64,000 nucleotides of DNA from UBA1573 sp016794285 (lineage in GTDB: Bacteria > Pseudomonadota > Alphaproteobacteria > Micavibrionales > Micavibrionaceae), in the NCBI GenBank assembly GCA_016794285.1, contig JAEUKO010000001.1:18704-82703 (forward strand), given 5' to 3'. Below, piece by piece: positions 16,858-24,910 of this stretch; position 1 is the first letter of the stretch, and the number at the start of each line of letters is the position of its first letter. The notes under the pieces are model-generated. The model had not been told where the DNA came from, ran no database searches, and saw nothing but the letters and a program-made list of their open reading frames with translations. The translations under genes were made by a program, and so were the position numbers.

Positions 16858-17373
16858 CTATTTCTTGCGGAATTGGTCGAGAGAGACAACTTCGCCGGTC
16901 TTGGCTTCACCAGATTCTCCCTTGGCTTTTTTGCTTTTTCCCTTGCCTTTGGGAGCGGGACCGTCTTGATCGGGGCCATCAAACCCATCCTCCTCTCTGC
17001 CAAGCATTTCACCCAGAGGTTGGAATTGCAAGGCAAAGTTAACAGAGGGGTCCGCAAAAATAGTAACGGCGGCCAAGGGGATGATAAGACGCTCTGGAAC
17101 ATTGTTGAACGAAAGGGTGACTCCGATCGTATGTTCATCAACTGTCAGGTTTTCAAACTGGTATTGCAGGACAATGGTCATTTCGCCCGGGTAGCGTTCA
17201 TGCAGGTAATCGGGGATGGAGACACCTGCATAGTCAGTTTGAAACGTGATGTAAAAATGGTGATCGCCAGGAAGCCCGTCTTTCTGGACTTCAGAAATTG
17301 CTTGGCGAACAACGCCGCGAAGCGCGGATTCTACCATTTTATCGTAACGGAGAGTCATATCTTCGGATTTCAT
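16858..17373 (-). CDS. sspB: ClpXP adaptor SspB-alpha
   Basis: A 171-residue alphaproteobacterial stringent starvation protein B homologue. The folded domain includes GDHHFYITFQTDYAGVSIPDYL and MTIVLQYQFENL, with the substrate groove strand GVTLSFNNVPERLIIPLAAVTIFADPS. A long Gly/Lys/Asp-rich flexible linker follows, and the C-terminal peptide GEVVSLDQFRKK is the ClpX-docking (XB) motif. SspB tethers proteins bearing the tmRNA tag and delivers them to ClpXP. The ssrA gene encoding that tag lies immediately upstream on the same strand, an informative adjacency. Confidence 0.9.
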   Translation of the reverse strand: MKSEDMTLRYDKMVESALRGVVRQAISEVQKDGLPGDHHFYITFQTDYAGVSIPDYLHERYPGEMTIVLQYQFENLTVDEHTIGVTLSFNNVPERLIIPLAAVTIFADPSVNFALQFQPLGEMLGREEDGFDGPDQDGPAPKGKGKSKKAKGESGEAKTGEVVSLDQFRKK

Positions 17374-17497
17374 GGAAGCACTACTAACATATTAAAACTT
17401 AAACCACGCCATCAAGGATTCCCCCCAACGACTCAACAGATCAAGGTTTCGCACGTTCGGCAGGTAAAATCCAGAGGGAAGAGAGGAGATTGAGCAT

Positions 17498-17532
17498 AAA
17501 AAAATGGGGCTGTTCTGTTGCCAGGCCGCCCC
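17498..17532 (-). terminator. Intrinsic terminator of ssrA
   Basis: On the minus strand a GGGGC...GCCCC stem is followed by ATTTTTTT (plus-strand A7 at 17498-17504). It closes the coding-RNA end of the permuted tmRNA gene and separates it from sspB. Confidence 0.75.
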
Positions 17533-17842
17533 GCGCCCCCACCTAGGCTTTCTTAGGGCCTAGGGATTTAAGTTCGTAGTCCGCGACCTAAAATTAGGCG
17601 GCGATAGCCTCGGCAACGAAAACGTTGTCATTGGCTGCAACTACAGAGAAGTTATCGTTGGCATTTATATTGCCTTGAACGGATACGACCGTATCTCAAA
17701 CGGACGCAGACTTCACCTTTACCACGCGTGTCGATCCTGTTTCGGCCCCATCACATAAAACCTCGAAAGAAGAAGGTTCCATATGGTGGAGCCGCCGGGC
17801 ACTGCCCCCGGGTCCACAACGCTTATTCCGCAAAGCGTTTAG
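17510..17842 (-). ncRNA. ssrA: Circularly permuted two-piece tmRNA
   Basis: Ribosome-rescue RNA in the alphaproteobacterial permuted arrangement. Reading the minus strand: a 7-bp hairpin (17839-17818), then the T-arm CCGGG-GGCAGTG-CCCGG and acceptor strand GGCTCCACCA ending at 17784 (encoded CCA). A 34-nt intervening spacer is to be excised (17783-17750). The coding piece follows, beginning GGGGCCGAAACAGGATCGAC at 17749. GGGGCC can pair with GGCTCC to rebuild the tRNA-like end. The tag frame lies at 17662-17594. A promoter and a terminator bracket the gene. The exact 5' and 3' ends of the pieces are estimates. Confidence 0.93.
17594..17662 (-). other. tmRNA tag reading frame, long and internally duplicated
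   Basis: The tag frame, read from GCC at 17662 to TAA at 17594, gives 22 residues. It begins ANDNFSVVA, continues with a second ANDN block (ANDNVFVA) and ends EAIAA. The two halves align codon by codon (GCC AAC GAT AAC versus GCC AAT GAC AAC). Alphaproteobacterial tags that I recall have a single AANDN SspB-binding element and are about 10-15 residues long. The resume codon is inferred and could be one codon off. Confidence 0.8.
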
Positions 17843-17871
17843 CATCGTAGTCAACCGAAGCTGACCCTTAC

Positions 17872-17900
17872 AGTATAGGGTGAGATCGTTAAAGAATCAA
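17872..17900 (-). promoter_or_regulatory. Sigma-70 type promoter of ssrA
   Basis: On the minus strand TTGATT (17900-17895), a 17-bp spacer and TATACT (17877-17872) precede the acceptor piece by about 30 nt. Confidence 0.7.
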
Positions 17901-18044
17901 ACAATACCGCAAAGAGGGGTAGGGCATCAGAATTGGCTCCTTCTGGTCATATATTTCTTTCCTAAGGGGCTTGAATAGTATAATAATATTGCTATCCGCC
18001 AATTGTTTGGTTTTGAGTGTTTGTTACGTCCTTGAGGAGGGTTC

Positions 18045-18434
18045 GTGGACTACGCGGTTTTTGACACCTACGCAGGAAAGGCCTCGGATTTGCTTAAAGT
18101 GATGTCAAACAACCATCGCTTGATGCTTTTATGCGTTTTGTCCCAGGGCGAGAAATGTGTAGGGGACCTAGAGGAAATTGTTGGGATATCTCAATCTGCA
18201 CTGTCTCAACATTTGGCACGGTTGCGAGAGAGTGGGCTGGTTGCGACGCGCCGTGACGCACAAACAATCTACTATTCCTTGAGCAGCCAAAAAGTCAGGA
18301 AACTGCTTCTTTCCCTGTGCGAGATATATAGGGCAGAGGAAGGGTATGACTTTCCGGTGGTATTTCGTCTCGGAGATCGTCCTGCCCAAGTCCTTCATCA
18401 GGACGTTTTTCCTGACCCTCTTATCTGGCCTTAG
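18045..18434 (+). CDS. ArsR-family regulator (BigR/SqrR-like)
   Basis: A 129-residue winged-helix repressor. Residues about 12-90 carry the ArsR fold with recognition helix SQSALSQHLARLRESG and wing RRDAQTIYYSL. Cys30 (LLCVL) and Cys92 (SLCEIY) sit near the positions of the redox/persulfide-sensing cysteine pair in BigR and SqrR, which suggests sulfur or redox sensing rather than metal sensing (inference). Translation starts at GTG with a strong GAGGAGG four nt upstream. It converges on pheA with 19 nt between stops. The target is unknown. Confidence 0.85.
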   Translation: MDYAVFDTYAGKASDLLKVMSNNHRLMLLCVLSQGEKCVGDLEEIVGISQSALSQHLARLRESGLVATRRDAQTIYYSLSSQKVRKLLLSLCEIYRAEEGYDFPVVFRLGDRPAQVLHQDVFPDPLIWP

Positions 18435-18453
18435 AAGACCTCAAAATCTCCCG

Positions 18454-19341
18454 TTATTCCTGCGTTAGGGCGCGGAAGGGATGGGCAGGATAAATCCCCA
18501 TGATCTTGAGATTTTTGGCAAAGAAGTCGAGTTCTTCAAGGGCCATGCTGACAGAGTTTTCTGCAGGATTGCCTAGAATTTCGGCGTAAAACCGTGCGAC
18601 TTTGAACTGAGGATCAATGTAGCTTTCCAATTTTGTCATTTGCACCCCGTTGGTGGCAAATCCGCCAAGAGCTTTGTAAAGAGCTGCTGGAATGTTGCGG
18701 ACTTCAAAGAAAAAGCTGGTCAGAATATTCGGCATCCCTAAGGGGGGAGATTGCAGCTCACGAGAAAGGATCAGAAAGCGGGTGGTATTATTTGTAATAT
18801 CTTGAATACCTTCGCGCAAACTAGTCAGATTATACATTTTTCCAGCAAGAGCCGAGGCAATGGCGGCTTGTGTTTTATCCCCTTTTCCGGCGACTTCTGC
18901 GGCTGCGCCAGCCGTATCGGCATGAATATGAGGTTTCAAGCCCAGCTCTTTAATAATCTTCCGGCACTGCGGTAAAGCGTGGACGTGGCTGTGAACATCG
19001 GTTAAGTCTTCGATTTTTGCCCCGGGTATGGCAAGCAAACACATTTGGATCGGTTGAAAATGCTCCCCAATAATGAACAGATCTTTAGTTGGCAGAAGAT
19101 GGTGAACATCCGCGACACGGCCTGCGAGAGAATTGTCCACTGGAATCATGGCAAGATCAGTTGCTCCAGAAAGGGTGGACAGGAAAGCATCTTCAAAACT
19201 TTCGCAAGGCACTGTCTCCATATTCTGAAAAACGGCGCGACAAGACATATCTGAAAATGCGCCATGGGCTCCTTGGAAAGCAATTTTTCCGGTTCGAAGA
19301 TCGGGGGTTTGTGAAGAAAAATGTGAAGGGCTTTGCGTCAT
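18454..19341 (-). CDS. pheA: Prephenate dehydratase
   Basis: A 295-residue monofunctional prephenate dehydratase, which converts prephenate to phenylpyruvate for phenylalanine synthesis. It contains KIAFQGAHGAFSDMS, MIPVDNSLAGRV, the catalytic TTRF motif (NNTTRFLIL) and a C-terminal ACT regulatory domain with an ESYI motif that binds phenylalanine. There is no chorismate mutase domain. The separate TyrA-like gene at 2629-3369 would use the same substrate. Confidence 0.94.
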   Translation of the reverse strand: MTQSPSHFSSQTPDLRTGKIAFQGAHGAFSDMSCRAVFQNMETVPCESFEDAFLSTLSGATDLAMIPVDNSLAGRVADVHHLLPTKDLFIIGEHFQPIQMCLLAIPGAKIEDLTDVHSHVHALPQCRKIIKELGLKPHIHADTAGAAAEVAGKGDKTQAAIASALAGKMYNLTSLREGIQDITNNTTRFLILSRELQSPPLGMPNILTSFFFEVRNIPAALYKALGGFATNGVQMTKLESYIDPQFKVARFYAEILGNPAENSVSMALEELDFFAKNLKIMGIYPAHPFRALTQE

Positions 19342-19452
19342 CTTATTGGTCTATGTTATATCTGTGGCGAGTTCAGACTCTGGTATAGGGTCGGTTCTTG
19401 TGAATAACAACAAAATTTCTCCAACCCTTTTAATGTTAATGGCAAAATTTCC

Positions 19453-20061
19453 ATGAAAATCAAACCCCATATTGCCCTTTTGGCTGTCGTGAGTGCTTCC
19501 TCTATTGCGTGGCTGTCCGGCTTTGCGTCTTCGCAATTTGTTAAACCTGTTAATTTGGCACAAGATGCCGTCAAAATCGAAGTTGCAGATACAGCAGCAA
19601 CTGCTCCGGTTGCTGCGGCAAGTTCTGATGTTGCTGCAGCCCCCACTGCCGCGGCTCCGGCGGCTGTTGTTTCGGTTCTTGAAATGGTTGCGAGTGCGGA
19701 TGTGGCCCGCGGCAAGACCTTGGCCAAGGCCTGCACGGCTTGTCACAACTTTGACAAAGGTGGCAAAAACGGCGTTGGTCCCAACCAATGGGATCTTGTC
19801 GGACGTAAGAAGGAGTCTGTCGCTGGTTTTAAATACTCCGGCAAGTTGGCAGCTCAGGGCGGAGATGTTTGGACTTATACCGAGCTGAACAAGTTTTTGG
19901 CTAATCCCAAAGCCTATGCCCCGGGAAATAAAATGGCGTATGCGGGCATAAAAAAACCTGAAGATCGCGCTGCGGTTTTGGCCTATTTACGAACCCTATC
20001 TGATGCGCCCAAGCCTGTGCCAAGTGCTGCAGAAATTGCGGATGAGAAGGCCGGAAAATAA
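19453..20061 (+). CDS. Membrane-anchored class I cytochrome c
   Basis: A 202-residue c-type cytochrome. An uncleaved N-terminal signal-anchor (residues 6-24) is followed by an Ala-rich linker (45-75). The heme-binding CxxCH is at Cys94, Cys97 and His98 (CTACH), and a likely axial Met161 lies in GNKMAYAG. This matches the CycM/c552-type anchored cytochromes that pass electrons between the bc1 complex and terminal oxidases in alphaproteobacteria. It diverges from pheA and is followed by a strong terminator. Confidence 0.9.
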   Translation: MKIKPHIALLAVVSASSIAWLSGFASSQFVKPVNLAQDAVKIEVADTAATAPVAAASSDVAAAPTAAAPAAVVSVLEMVASADVARGKTLAKACTACHNFDKGGKNGVGPNQWDLVGRKKESVAGFKYSGKLAAQGGDVWTYTELNKFLANPKAYAPGNKMAYAGIKKPEDRAAVLAYLRTLSDAPKPVPSAAEIADEKAGK

Positions 20062-20084
20062 GGGTTGACTTTTGGTTTGGAAAG

Positions 20085-20118
20085 AAGCCGTTCGGGGGGC
20101 CTGAGCGGCTTTTTTTTT
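20085..20118 (+). terminator. Intrinsic terminator after cytochrome c gene
   Basis: An AAGCCG/CGGCTT stem flanks a G-rich loop and is followed by eight further T residues. Confidence 0.85.
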
Positions 20119-20121
20119 GCC

Positions 20122-20997
20122 CTACAGATTCTTGACAATAACCAAGAGAGCGGCGCAGGCGACAATCCCCAGACTTGGCAAAATCGAACCTTTTTCTTTG
20201 CGGCCCATGAGCCGATAAATTAATAAAATCCACAAAGAATCGCTGAACAAAATCACCTGCACATAGGCTGGATGTTCAACCAATAACAGCGCATTGGTTT
20301 TTAAATACGAGGTAGTCGCTCCAAAAAGACCAATCAATGTGCCTGTTCGCATAGAATAACCTGATAACAATGTTTGGGCTGGAACAGGTTTTCTAATGGC
20401 ATAGTAGATCAGCCACGTTGTTATCATGAAAGTTGCATTGATGCACATATAGGACAACGGAGCCTGACTAGCTGGTGCGTAGCCAAGGGAGAATTTAACC
20501 ATGACTGGTCCTACTGAGGCTGCAAAAATAATGAACCAGATCATACGTACTGCTTGCCATGAAAAAGAACATCGGCGAATAAGAGTGGTCAAAATCACGG
20601 AGGCTAAAATAATGGTGCAAATTGCGATTGCTTGCCATGGGCGGGCCAGATATTTGTCCAGCAGAGCTGGGTCTATTATAAACCATAAAATAAAACTGAT
20701 GATAACAGCGGAGGGCAATAATCGCGAGACAATGCCAGCCCCAACTTTTGGAACAGAGGTAAAATAGATTACATCTGATACGGACCACAACAAAGCCGTT
20801 CCCGCGACAGCGGCATAAAATTTGGGATCTTCGGGAAGACCGTTCCACAGGGCCAAAGGCGTAGAAATAGCTAAAACCGTGACTTGCGCCCAAAACGCAA
20901 CGGAAAATCCGTCGGCCTTGAATTTTTCCTGAATCAAGGGAATGGCACAAATCAACAAGGAAGCTGCTACGGCGAACAGTGCCCACAAAGGAATCAT
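20122..20997 (-). CDS. DMT-superfamily (EamA-like) transporter
   Basis: A 291-residue integral membrane protein with about ten hydrophobic helices in two half-repeats, consistent with the drug/metabolite transporter superfamily. It begins MIPLWALFAVAASLLICAIPLIQ and ends with a short basic loop plus a final helix (SLGIVACAALLVIVKNL). No substrate-specific signature is visible. It is convergent with the cytochrome c gene, 3 nt after that gene's terminator. A second, unrelated-looking DMT gene lies at 23879. Confidence 0.78.
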   Translation of the reverse strand: MIPLWALFAVAASLLICAIPLIQEKFKADGFSVAFWAQVTVLAISTPLALWNGLPEDPKFYAAVAGTALLWSVSDVIYFTSVPKVGAGIVSRLLPSAVIISFILWFIIDPALLDKYLARPWQAIAICTIILASVILTTLIRRCSFSWQAVRMIWFIIFAASVGPVMVKFSLGYAPASQAPLSYMCINATFMITTWLIYYAIRKPVPAQTLLSGYSMRTGTLIGLFGATTSYLKTNALLLVEHPAYVQVILFSDSLWILLIYRLMGRKEKGSILPSLGIVACAALLVIVKNL

Positions 20998-21042
20998 AAA
21001 AACAGCTTAGTTGGTTTGTTCCCGAACCACAAGTTACCACGC

Positions 21043-21071
21043 AAAAGGCCGGATATATTTTCCGGCCTTTT
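21043..21071 (-). terminator. Intrinsic terminator of icd
   Basis: An 11-bp perfect stem AAAAGGCCGGA/TCCGGCCTTTT flanks a 7-nt loop. It lies 28 nt beyond the icd stop, and the arms give T-runs on both strands. Confidence 0.8.
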
Positions 21072-21098
21072 CATGTTTGGTTATGCTTGGCTGTTGTC

Positions 21099-22538
21099 TT
21101 ATTCGCCTTGTCCGGCGGTGAACCCGTTTTCTCCGTCAAAAGTGTAGAGATTTTCGGTTTTAATGGCGTCGTATCCCGCTTCGAACAATTTCTCTAGCGC
21201 GGCAATAATTATCGTGGGTGTAACCGCCTCGCCTTGGAAACGGAGCCGCCAGTGGTCGGAGCAAAAGGTAACAGGTTTTGTCCCTGGCCACATCACCATG
21301 CCTCGGTTGGCAAGGCTTTTGAGAGTAAGGCCTGCGATTCCGAGGGCATTGATTTTTTCGGCCAGAATTTCTGGTTCCCCTGTCCAGTCAAGAAAAACGT
21401 CTGTCCCCACCAGTTTCTTTTCTTGTTTGTGAACGGGTTTAAGTGGAGGAAGAGCTTTGGCCCCTTCAGGATTATCAGGGTAAGAAACTGGAGCCATTTT
21501 GGATGGCTTCTGACCGAGACGTTCAATGACCGCATCGGCAAACTCTTTGGTGCCAACCCTCTTGACCGAGTTGCCTTCACGATAAATATCGCCGGTATGA
21601 ATCCCGTCTTCGATGGTTTTAAGCCAAGCGTTATGGACCTTGGCGGCGGCTTGTCCTTGGCCGATATGAATGAGCATCATCACCGCGCCAAGTAGAAGAC
21701 CTGATGGGTTGGCCATATTTTTGCCCGCAATATCGGGGGCAGATCCATGAATGGCTTCAAACATGGCGAAGTCGTCTCCAATATTCGAGGAACCCGCAAG
21801 TCCTACCGATCCAGTAACCTCTGCGGCCACGTCCGAGATGATGTCGCCATAGAGGTTTTCGGTGACGATCACGTCAAAGTCTTGGGGGCGAGCGGCAATT
21901 CGCGCTGTACCAATGTCAATGATGTAGTGATTTTGTTCAATGTCTGGATATTCCTTACCAATTTCGTCAAACGTCCGGTGGAACAATCCATCGGCGATTT
22001 TCATGATGTTGTCTTTCGACATACAGGTGACTTTTTTCCGGCCATTGGCACGTGCGTATTCAAAGGCATAGCGAACGATTTTTTCAGATCCTGGCCGAGA
22101 AATCAGTTTGAGAGATTGGGCCACTTGTTGTGTCTGGCGATATTCGATCCCGCTATACAAATCTTCTTCGTTTTCGCGAACAATGACCACATCCATGTTC
22201 GGGAAGTTGGTTTCAACATAAGGGTGATAAGAGACACAGGGCCGGATATTGGCGAAAAGGCCAAGCGTTTTGCGCACGGTCACATTAAGAGACTTAAACC
22301 CTCCCCCCTGCGGCGTAGTGATCGGGGACTTCAGAAAGACTTTAGTTTTTTTCAGTGATGCCCATGAGCTCTCCTCGATACCGTTCTTAACGCCTCTCGT
22401 ATAAACACTTTCACCGATTTCGATTTCTTCAGGGGCAATCGCCGCACCAGAAGCCGTCAAAATACGAAGCGTAGCCTCCATAATTTCGGGGCCAATGCCA
22501 TTGCCACGGGCAATTGTGATGGGAACAAGTTTTGTCAT
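21099..22538 (-). CDS. icd: NADP-type isocitrate dehydrogenase with C-terminal extension
   Basis: A 479-residue TCA-cycle enzyme converting isocitrate to 2-oxoglutarate. It has ITIARGNGIGPEIMEATLRIL, the phospho-site-like SLNVTVRKTLGLFANIRP region and ENLYGDIISDVAAEVTGSVGLAGSSNIG with metal-binding Asp residues. An extra domain of about 140 residues follows (from around residue 335), as in Rickettsia and Thermus IDH. That length and architecture differ from the 400-residue enzymes of most alphaproteobacteria. AAGGACTCCTT precedes the ATG. An intrinsic terminator follows. Confidence 0.92.
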   Translation of the reverse strand: MTKLVPITIARGNGIGPEIMEATLRILTASGAAIAPEEIEIGESVYTRGVKNGIEESSWASLKKTKVFLKSPITTPQGGGFKSLNVTVRKTLGLFANIRPCVSYHPYVETNFPNMDVVIVRENEEDLYSGIEYRQTQQVAQSLKLISRPGSEKIVRYAFEYARANGRKKVTCMSKDNIMKIADGLFHRTFDEIGKEYPDIEQNHYIIDIGTARIAARPQDFDVIVTENLYGDIISDVAAEVTGSVGLAGSSNIGDDFAMFEAIHGSAPDIAGKNMANPSGLLLGAVMMLIHIGQGQAAAKVHNAWLKTIEDGIHTGDIYREGNSVKRVGTKEFADAVIERLGQKPSKMAPVSYPDNPEGAKALPPLKPVHKQEKKLVGTDVFLDWTGEPEILAEKINALGIAGLTLKSLANRGMVMWPGTKPVTFCSDHWRLRFQGEAVTPTIIIAALEKLFEAGYDAIKTENLYTFDGENGFTAGQGE

Positions 22539-22695
22539 GATAAGGAGTCCTTATGAAGTAACGAGGTGGGTCTGTCCGTTCTATTTTTTATCAGGTGCGA
22601 TTATGAACCCAGAAAGATTAACAATCTGTGTTTTTCAGAACGCAACCGTAGTGTGAATTTTTCTCCCTGTTGGGAAGTTTAGCGATAGGGGTAGG

Positions 22696-22974
22696 TTAAT
22701 ACAGAATTCTAAGAATAATTCTTTCCAGAATTTGTAGGCCGATAATGACCACCAGCGGAGAAAGATCAAAGCCACCAATCGAAGGAATCACACGGCGAAC
22801 AGGTTCCATGACCGGATCTGTGGCTTTTTTCAGAAGGGTAACAAGGTTACGGGCTTGGGGGTTTTGGGTGTTTATCACGCCGAAATGGATTAACCATGAA
22901 ACCGCAATCTCCAGAATAATGATGAAAATGTAAATTTCAATACAAGTTCCAATCAGATCAGCCAGAATATACAT
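22696..22974 (-). CDS. YggT family membrane protein
   Basis: A 92-residue protein with two hydrophobic segments (about residues 5-28 and 68-88) and the family core DPVMEPVRRVIPSIGGFDLSPLVVIIGLQIL. YggT proteins are small inner-membrane proteins linked to osmotic tolerance and cell division or envelope organisation; their biochemical role is unsettled. An AAGGAG sequence lies about 6 nt upstream of the ATG at 22974. Confidence 0.9.
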   Translation of the reverse strand: MYILADLIGTCIEIYIFIIILEIAVSWLIHFGVINTQNPQARNLVTLLKKATDPVMEPVRRVIPSIGGFDLSPLVVIIGLQILERIILRILY

Positions 22975-23083
22975 CAAAGGACTCCTTGGTTTCTTGGCGT
23001 CAGTATAAGGGAGAGCTCGCTTGATGACAATTTCTTAATCTTATATTTATATAGTAGAAGGATTGGCCAAGGGGTTTGCTTTG

Positions 23084-23800
23084 ATGAGATGTTTTGCGTT
23101 TTTTGCGCTGGCTGGGGCCGTCATAAGCGGTTTTGTCCCCGTGGAGGCGGCTTTTGCCAAATCTTCTTGGTGTCAAATGACCAAAGCGCCGGTGGTTAAT
23201 ATTCGAGCCTCGACCGACAAAATATCTTACAACTTCACCACGTCAGAAAAATCGCTCAACGGTTTTGATGTCGATACGATCAATCCTTATGGTAAAAATG
23301 TTATTACCGACGTGGGAGGGTTGATGAAAGGTGGGATTGAAACTTCACAATCTATGCGCTTCAGCACATTAACGAATCCTCGTCTGAGAGAGGTTTGTTA
23401 CTGGTATGATACGGTTGATGTCAATATTCACATCAACCCAACGATTTATATTGCCAGCGAGTTTCCCCAAGGGAGCTGTATGCACAATGCCATCATGGAA
23501 CATGAACAAAAACACGTTACCGTAGACCGTGAGATGGTAAACAAATACGCCCAGTTAATTGGCAACGCAATTAAGGCAGAAACTGATAGGCAGCCGATTT
23601 ATGGTCCAGTGCCCTTGGCACAAGAGAAAGCAATTGAAGCAGCTATCAAGAGCAAAATGCAATCAATTGTCACAAATTTGATTGCTCAAATGGATCAGGA
23701 ACGGAAGACGAGACAACAGGTGGTTGATAATCTTTCTGAGTATCAGCGGGTTAATGCGCTGTGTCCCGATCAGAAGAAGAAAAATGCCAAACGGAGGTAG
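23084..23800 (+). CDS. DUF922-like secreted protein with HExxH motif
   Basis: A 238-residue exported protein. The signal peptide covers about residues 1-25 (MRCFAFFALAGAVISGFV, cleavage near EAAFA). The zincin motif HEQKH lies in IMEHEQKHVTVDREM. The whole layout matches DUF922, a predicted secreted Zn-dependent protease family. Two Cys pairs could form disulfides, and the C-terminus is very basic (KKKNAKRR). The ATG at 23084 with AAGGGG upstream is chosen rather than a TTG at 23063. No functional partner is visible. Confidence 0.75.
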   Translation: MRCFAFFALAGAVISGFVPVEAAFAKSSWCQMTKAPVVNIRASTDKISYNFTTSEKSLNGFDVDTINPYGKNVITDVGGLMKGGIETSQSMRFSTLTNPRLREVCYWYDTVDVNIHINPTIYIASEFPQGSCMHNAIMEHEQKHVTVDREMVNKYAQLIGNAIKAETDRQPIYGPVPLAQEKAIEAAIKSKMQSIVTNLIAQMDQERKTRQQVVDNLSEYQRVNALCPDQKKKNAKRR

Positions 23801-23878
23801 TCCCTCCTTCTGTACTTCCCTTTGGGGATAGGCTAAACTCTTTGCAACGGTTCACCATCTTTCTTGAAAACTTCCCCG

Positions 23879-24787
23879 ATGATCTCTCGTTTTACTCCGG
23901 CGTTGCAGGCCATTATTCTGGCGTTTCTTGCTTATGCGGCGTTCAGCCTTGCTGATGCTTTTGCCAAGAGTCTTGTGCATAGCTATGGCGCACCACTTTG
24001 TGTGACGATGACCGGATGCATCGCGGCAAGTATCCAATTTGTTTGGATCATGGTTCATCGGGGGTGGCAGGGATTCAAAACACGTCAAATCAAATTGCAC
24101 CTTTTTCGAGGGACTGCCATTGCCATCATGGCCAATCTGGTGGTTCGGGCCCTCCAAACATTACCTCTTCCTGACTTCTATGGTATTATCTTCTTAATCC
24201 CGTTCATTGTTGTTCTTCTCTCAGTTGTGATTTTGAAAGAACCGCTCAAACCTTATCGCCTTGCTGTTGTTGCTATTGCTTTCGCCGGGGTGTTGGTGAT
24301 CGCAGGGCCTCAGTTTGACACACTTTCAAATGGAATGTTGATGACTTTCCTTGTTGTTTTTGTGTCTTCGTTTAATGTCTTTGTAATGCGCCGGATGGGC
24401 CAGCATGAATACTTACCGCTTTACGGATTTTTTCCGTTTTTCTTCATTTTTCTTTCTGGAATTCCGCAGGTTTTCCCAGACATTGAGCGGTTTTCCGACA
24501 TAACCTTAGAAGATGGTGGGTTATTTCTTCTCTATTCCTTGACGCTTATCGTGGGGCATACCGCTATTCCGTTAGCTTTCAGCCGGACGCCGGAAATGTC
24601 TCTTATCGCGCCGATGCACTATACGCAAATGCTCTGGGGAGTTTTGTATGGGTTTTTCCTGTTTCACCAGACTCCCAGCCCTACAACCTTGATGGGTGGA
24701 GCGATGATTATTAGTGGGGGGCTTTATATGATCTGGCGGGAACGGCATCATGTTCGCCATCCGAAAAGCAAGCCTGCCTCGCATTGA
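23879..24787 (+). CDS. DMT-superfamily (EamA) transporter
   Basis: A 302-residue, ten-helix membrane protein of the EamA type. The first half contains LAFLAYAAFSLADAFAKSL and ends in a RxxxVxxAFAGVLVIAGP-like repeat end; the second half-repeat ends GGAMIISGGLYMIWRER. It probably exports or takes up small metabolites at the inner membrane. The specificity is not readable. The ATG at 23879 is preferred to a TTG 15 nt upstream. The C-terminal tail is His/Arg-rich (ERHHVRHPKSKPASH). Confidence 0.82.
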   Translation: MISRFTPALQAIILAFLAYAAFSLADAFAKSLVHSYGAPLCVTMTGCIAASIQFVWIMVHRGWQGFKTRQIKLHLFRGTAIAIMANLVVRALQTLPLPDFYGIIFLIPFIVVLLSVVILKEPLKPYRLAVVAIAFAGVLVIAGPQFDTLSNGMLMTFLVVFVSSFNVFVMRRMGQHEYLPLYGFFPFFFIFLSGIPQVFPDIERFSDITLEDGGLFLLYSLTLIVGHTAIPLAFSRTPEMSLIAPMHYTQMLWGVLYGFFLFHQTPSPTTLMGGAMIISGGLYMIWRERHHVRHPKSKPASH

Positions 24788-24817
24788 CTAAAAAATAGTT
24801 ACTAATCGGTGCGCTGC

Positions 24818-24823
24818 TATAAT
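24818..24823 (+). promoter_or_regulatory. Putative -10 box upstream of the CpaF-derived gene
   Basis: A consensus TATAAT lies 88 nt before the gene start. The best -35 (TAGTTA at a 16-bp spacer) is poor, so the call rests mainly on the perfect -10. Confidence 0.4.
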
Positions 24824-24910
24824 GCGTTAACTTTTTCCTGATAGGCTCTGTCCTTATTCACGCGGAATTTTGTGTGAGAGGAACGGTTATTTATCAATCG
24901 GGGGAAAGTT

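Noticed and set aside
16837..17493. Long + strand frame of 218 codons opposite sspB
   Set aside because: It is antisense to a clear SspB-alpha gene and has no recognisable domain or ribosome-binding site.
17498..17842. Intergenic GC-rich hairpins as a remnant tRNA or riboswitch
   Set aside because: The CCA-bearing T-arm, the GGGGCCGAAACAGGATCGAC start and the tag frame identify a permuted tmRNA instead.
21747..22358. 203-codon + strand frame opposite icd
   Set aside because: It mirrors the codon structure of icd on the other strand and shows no protein-like motif.
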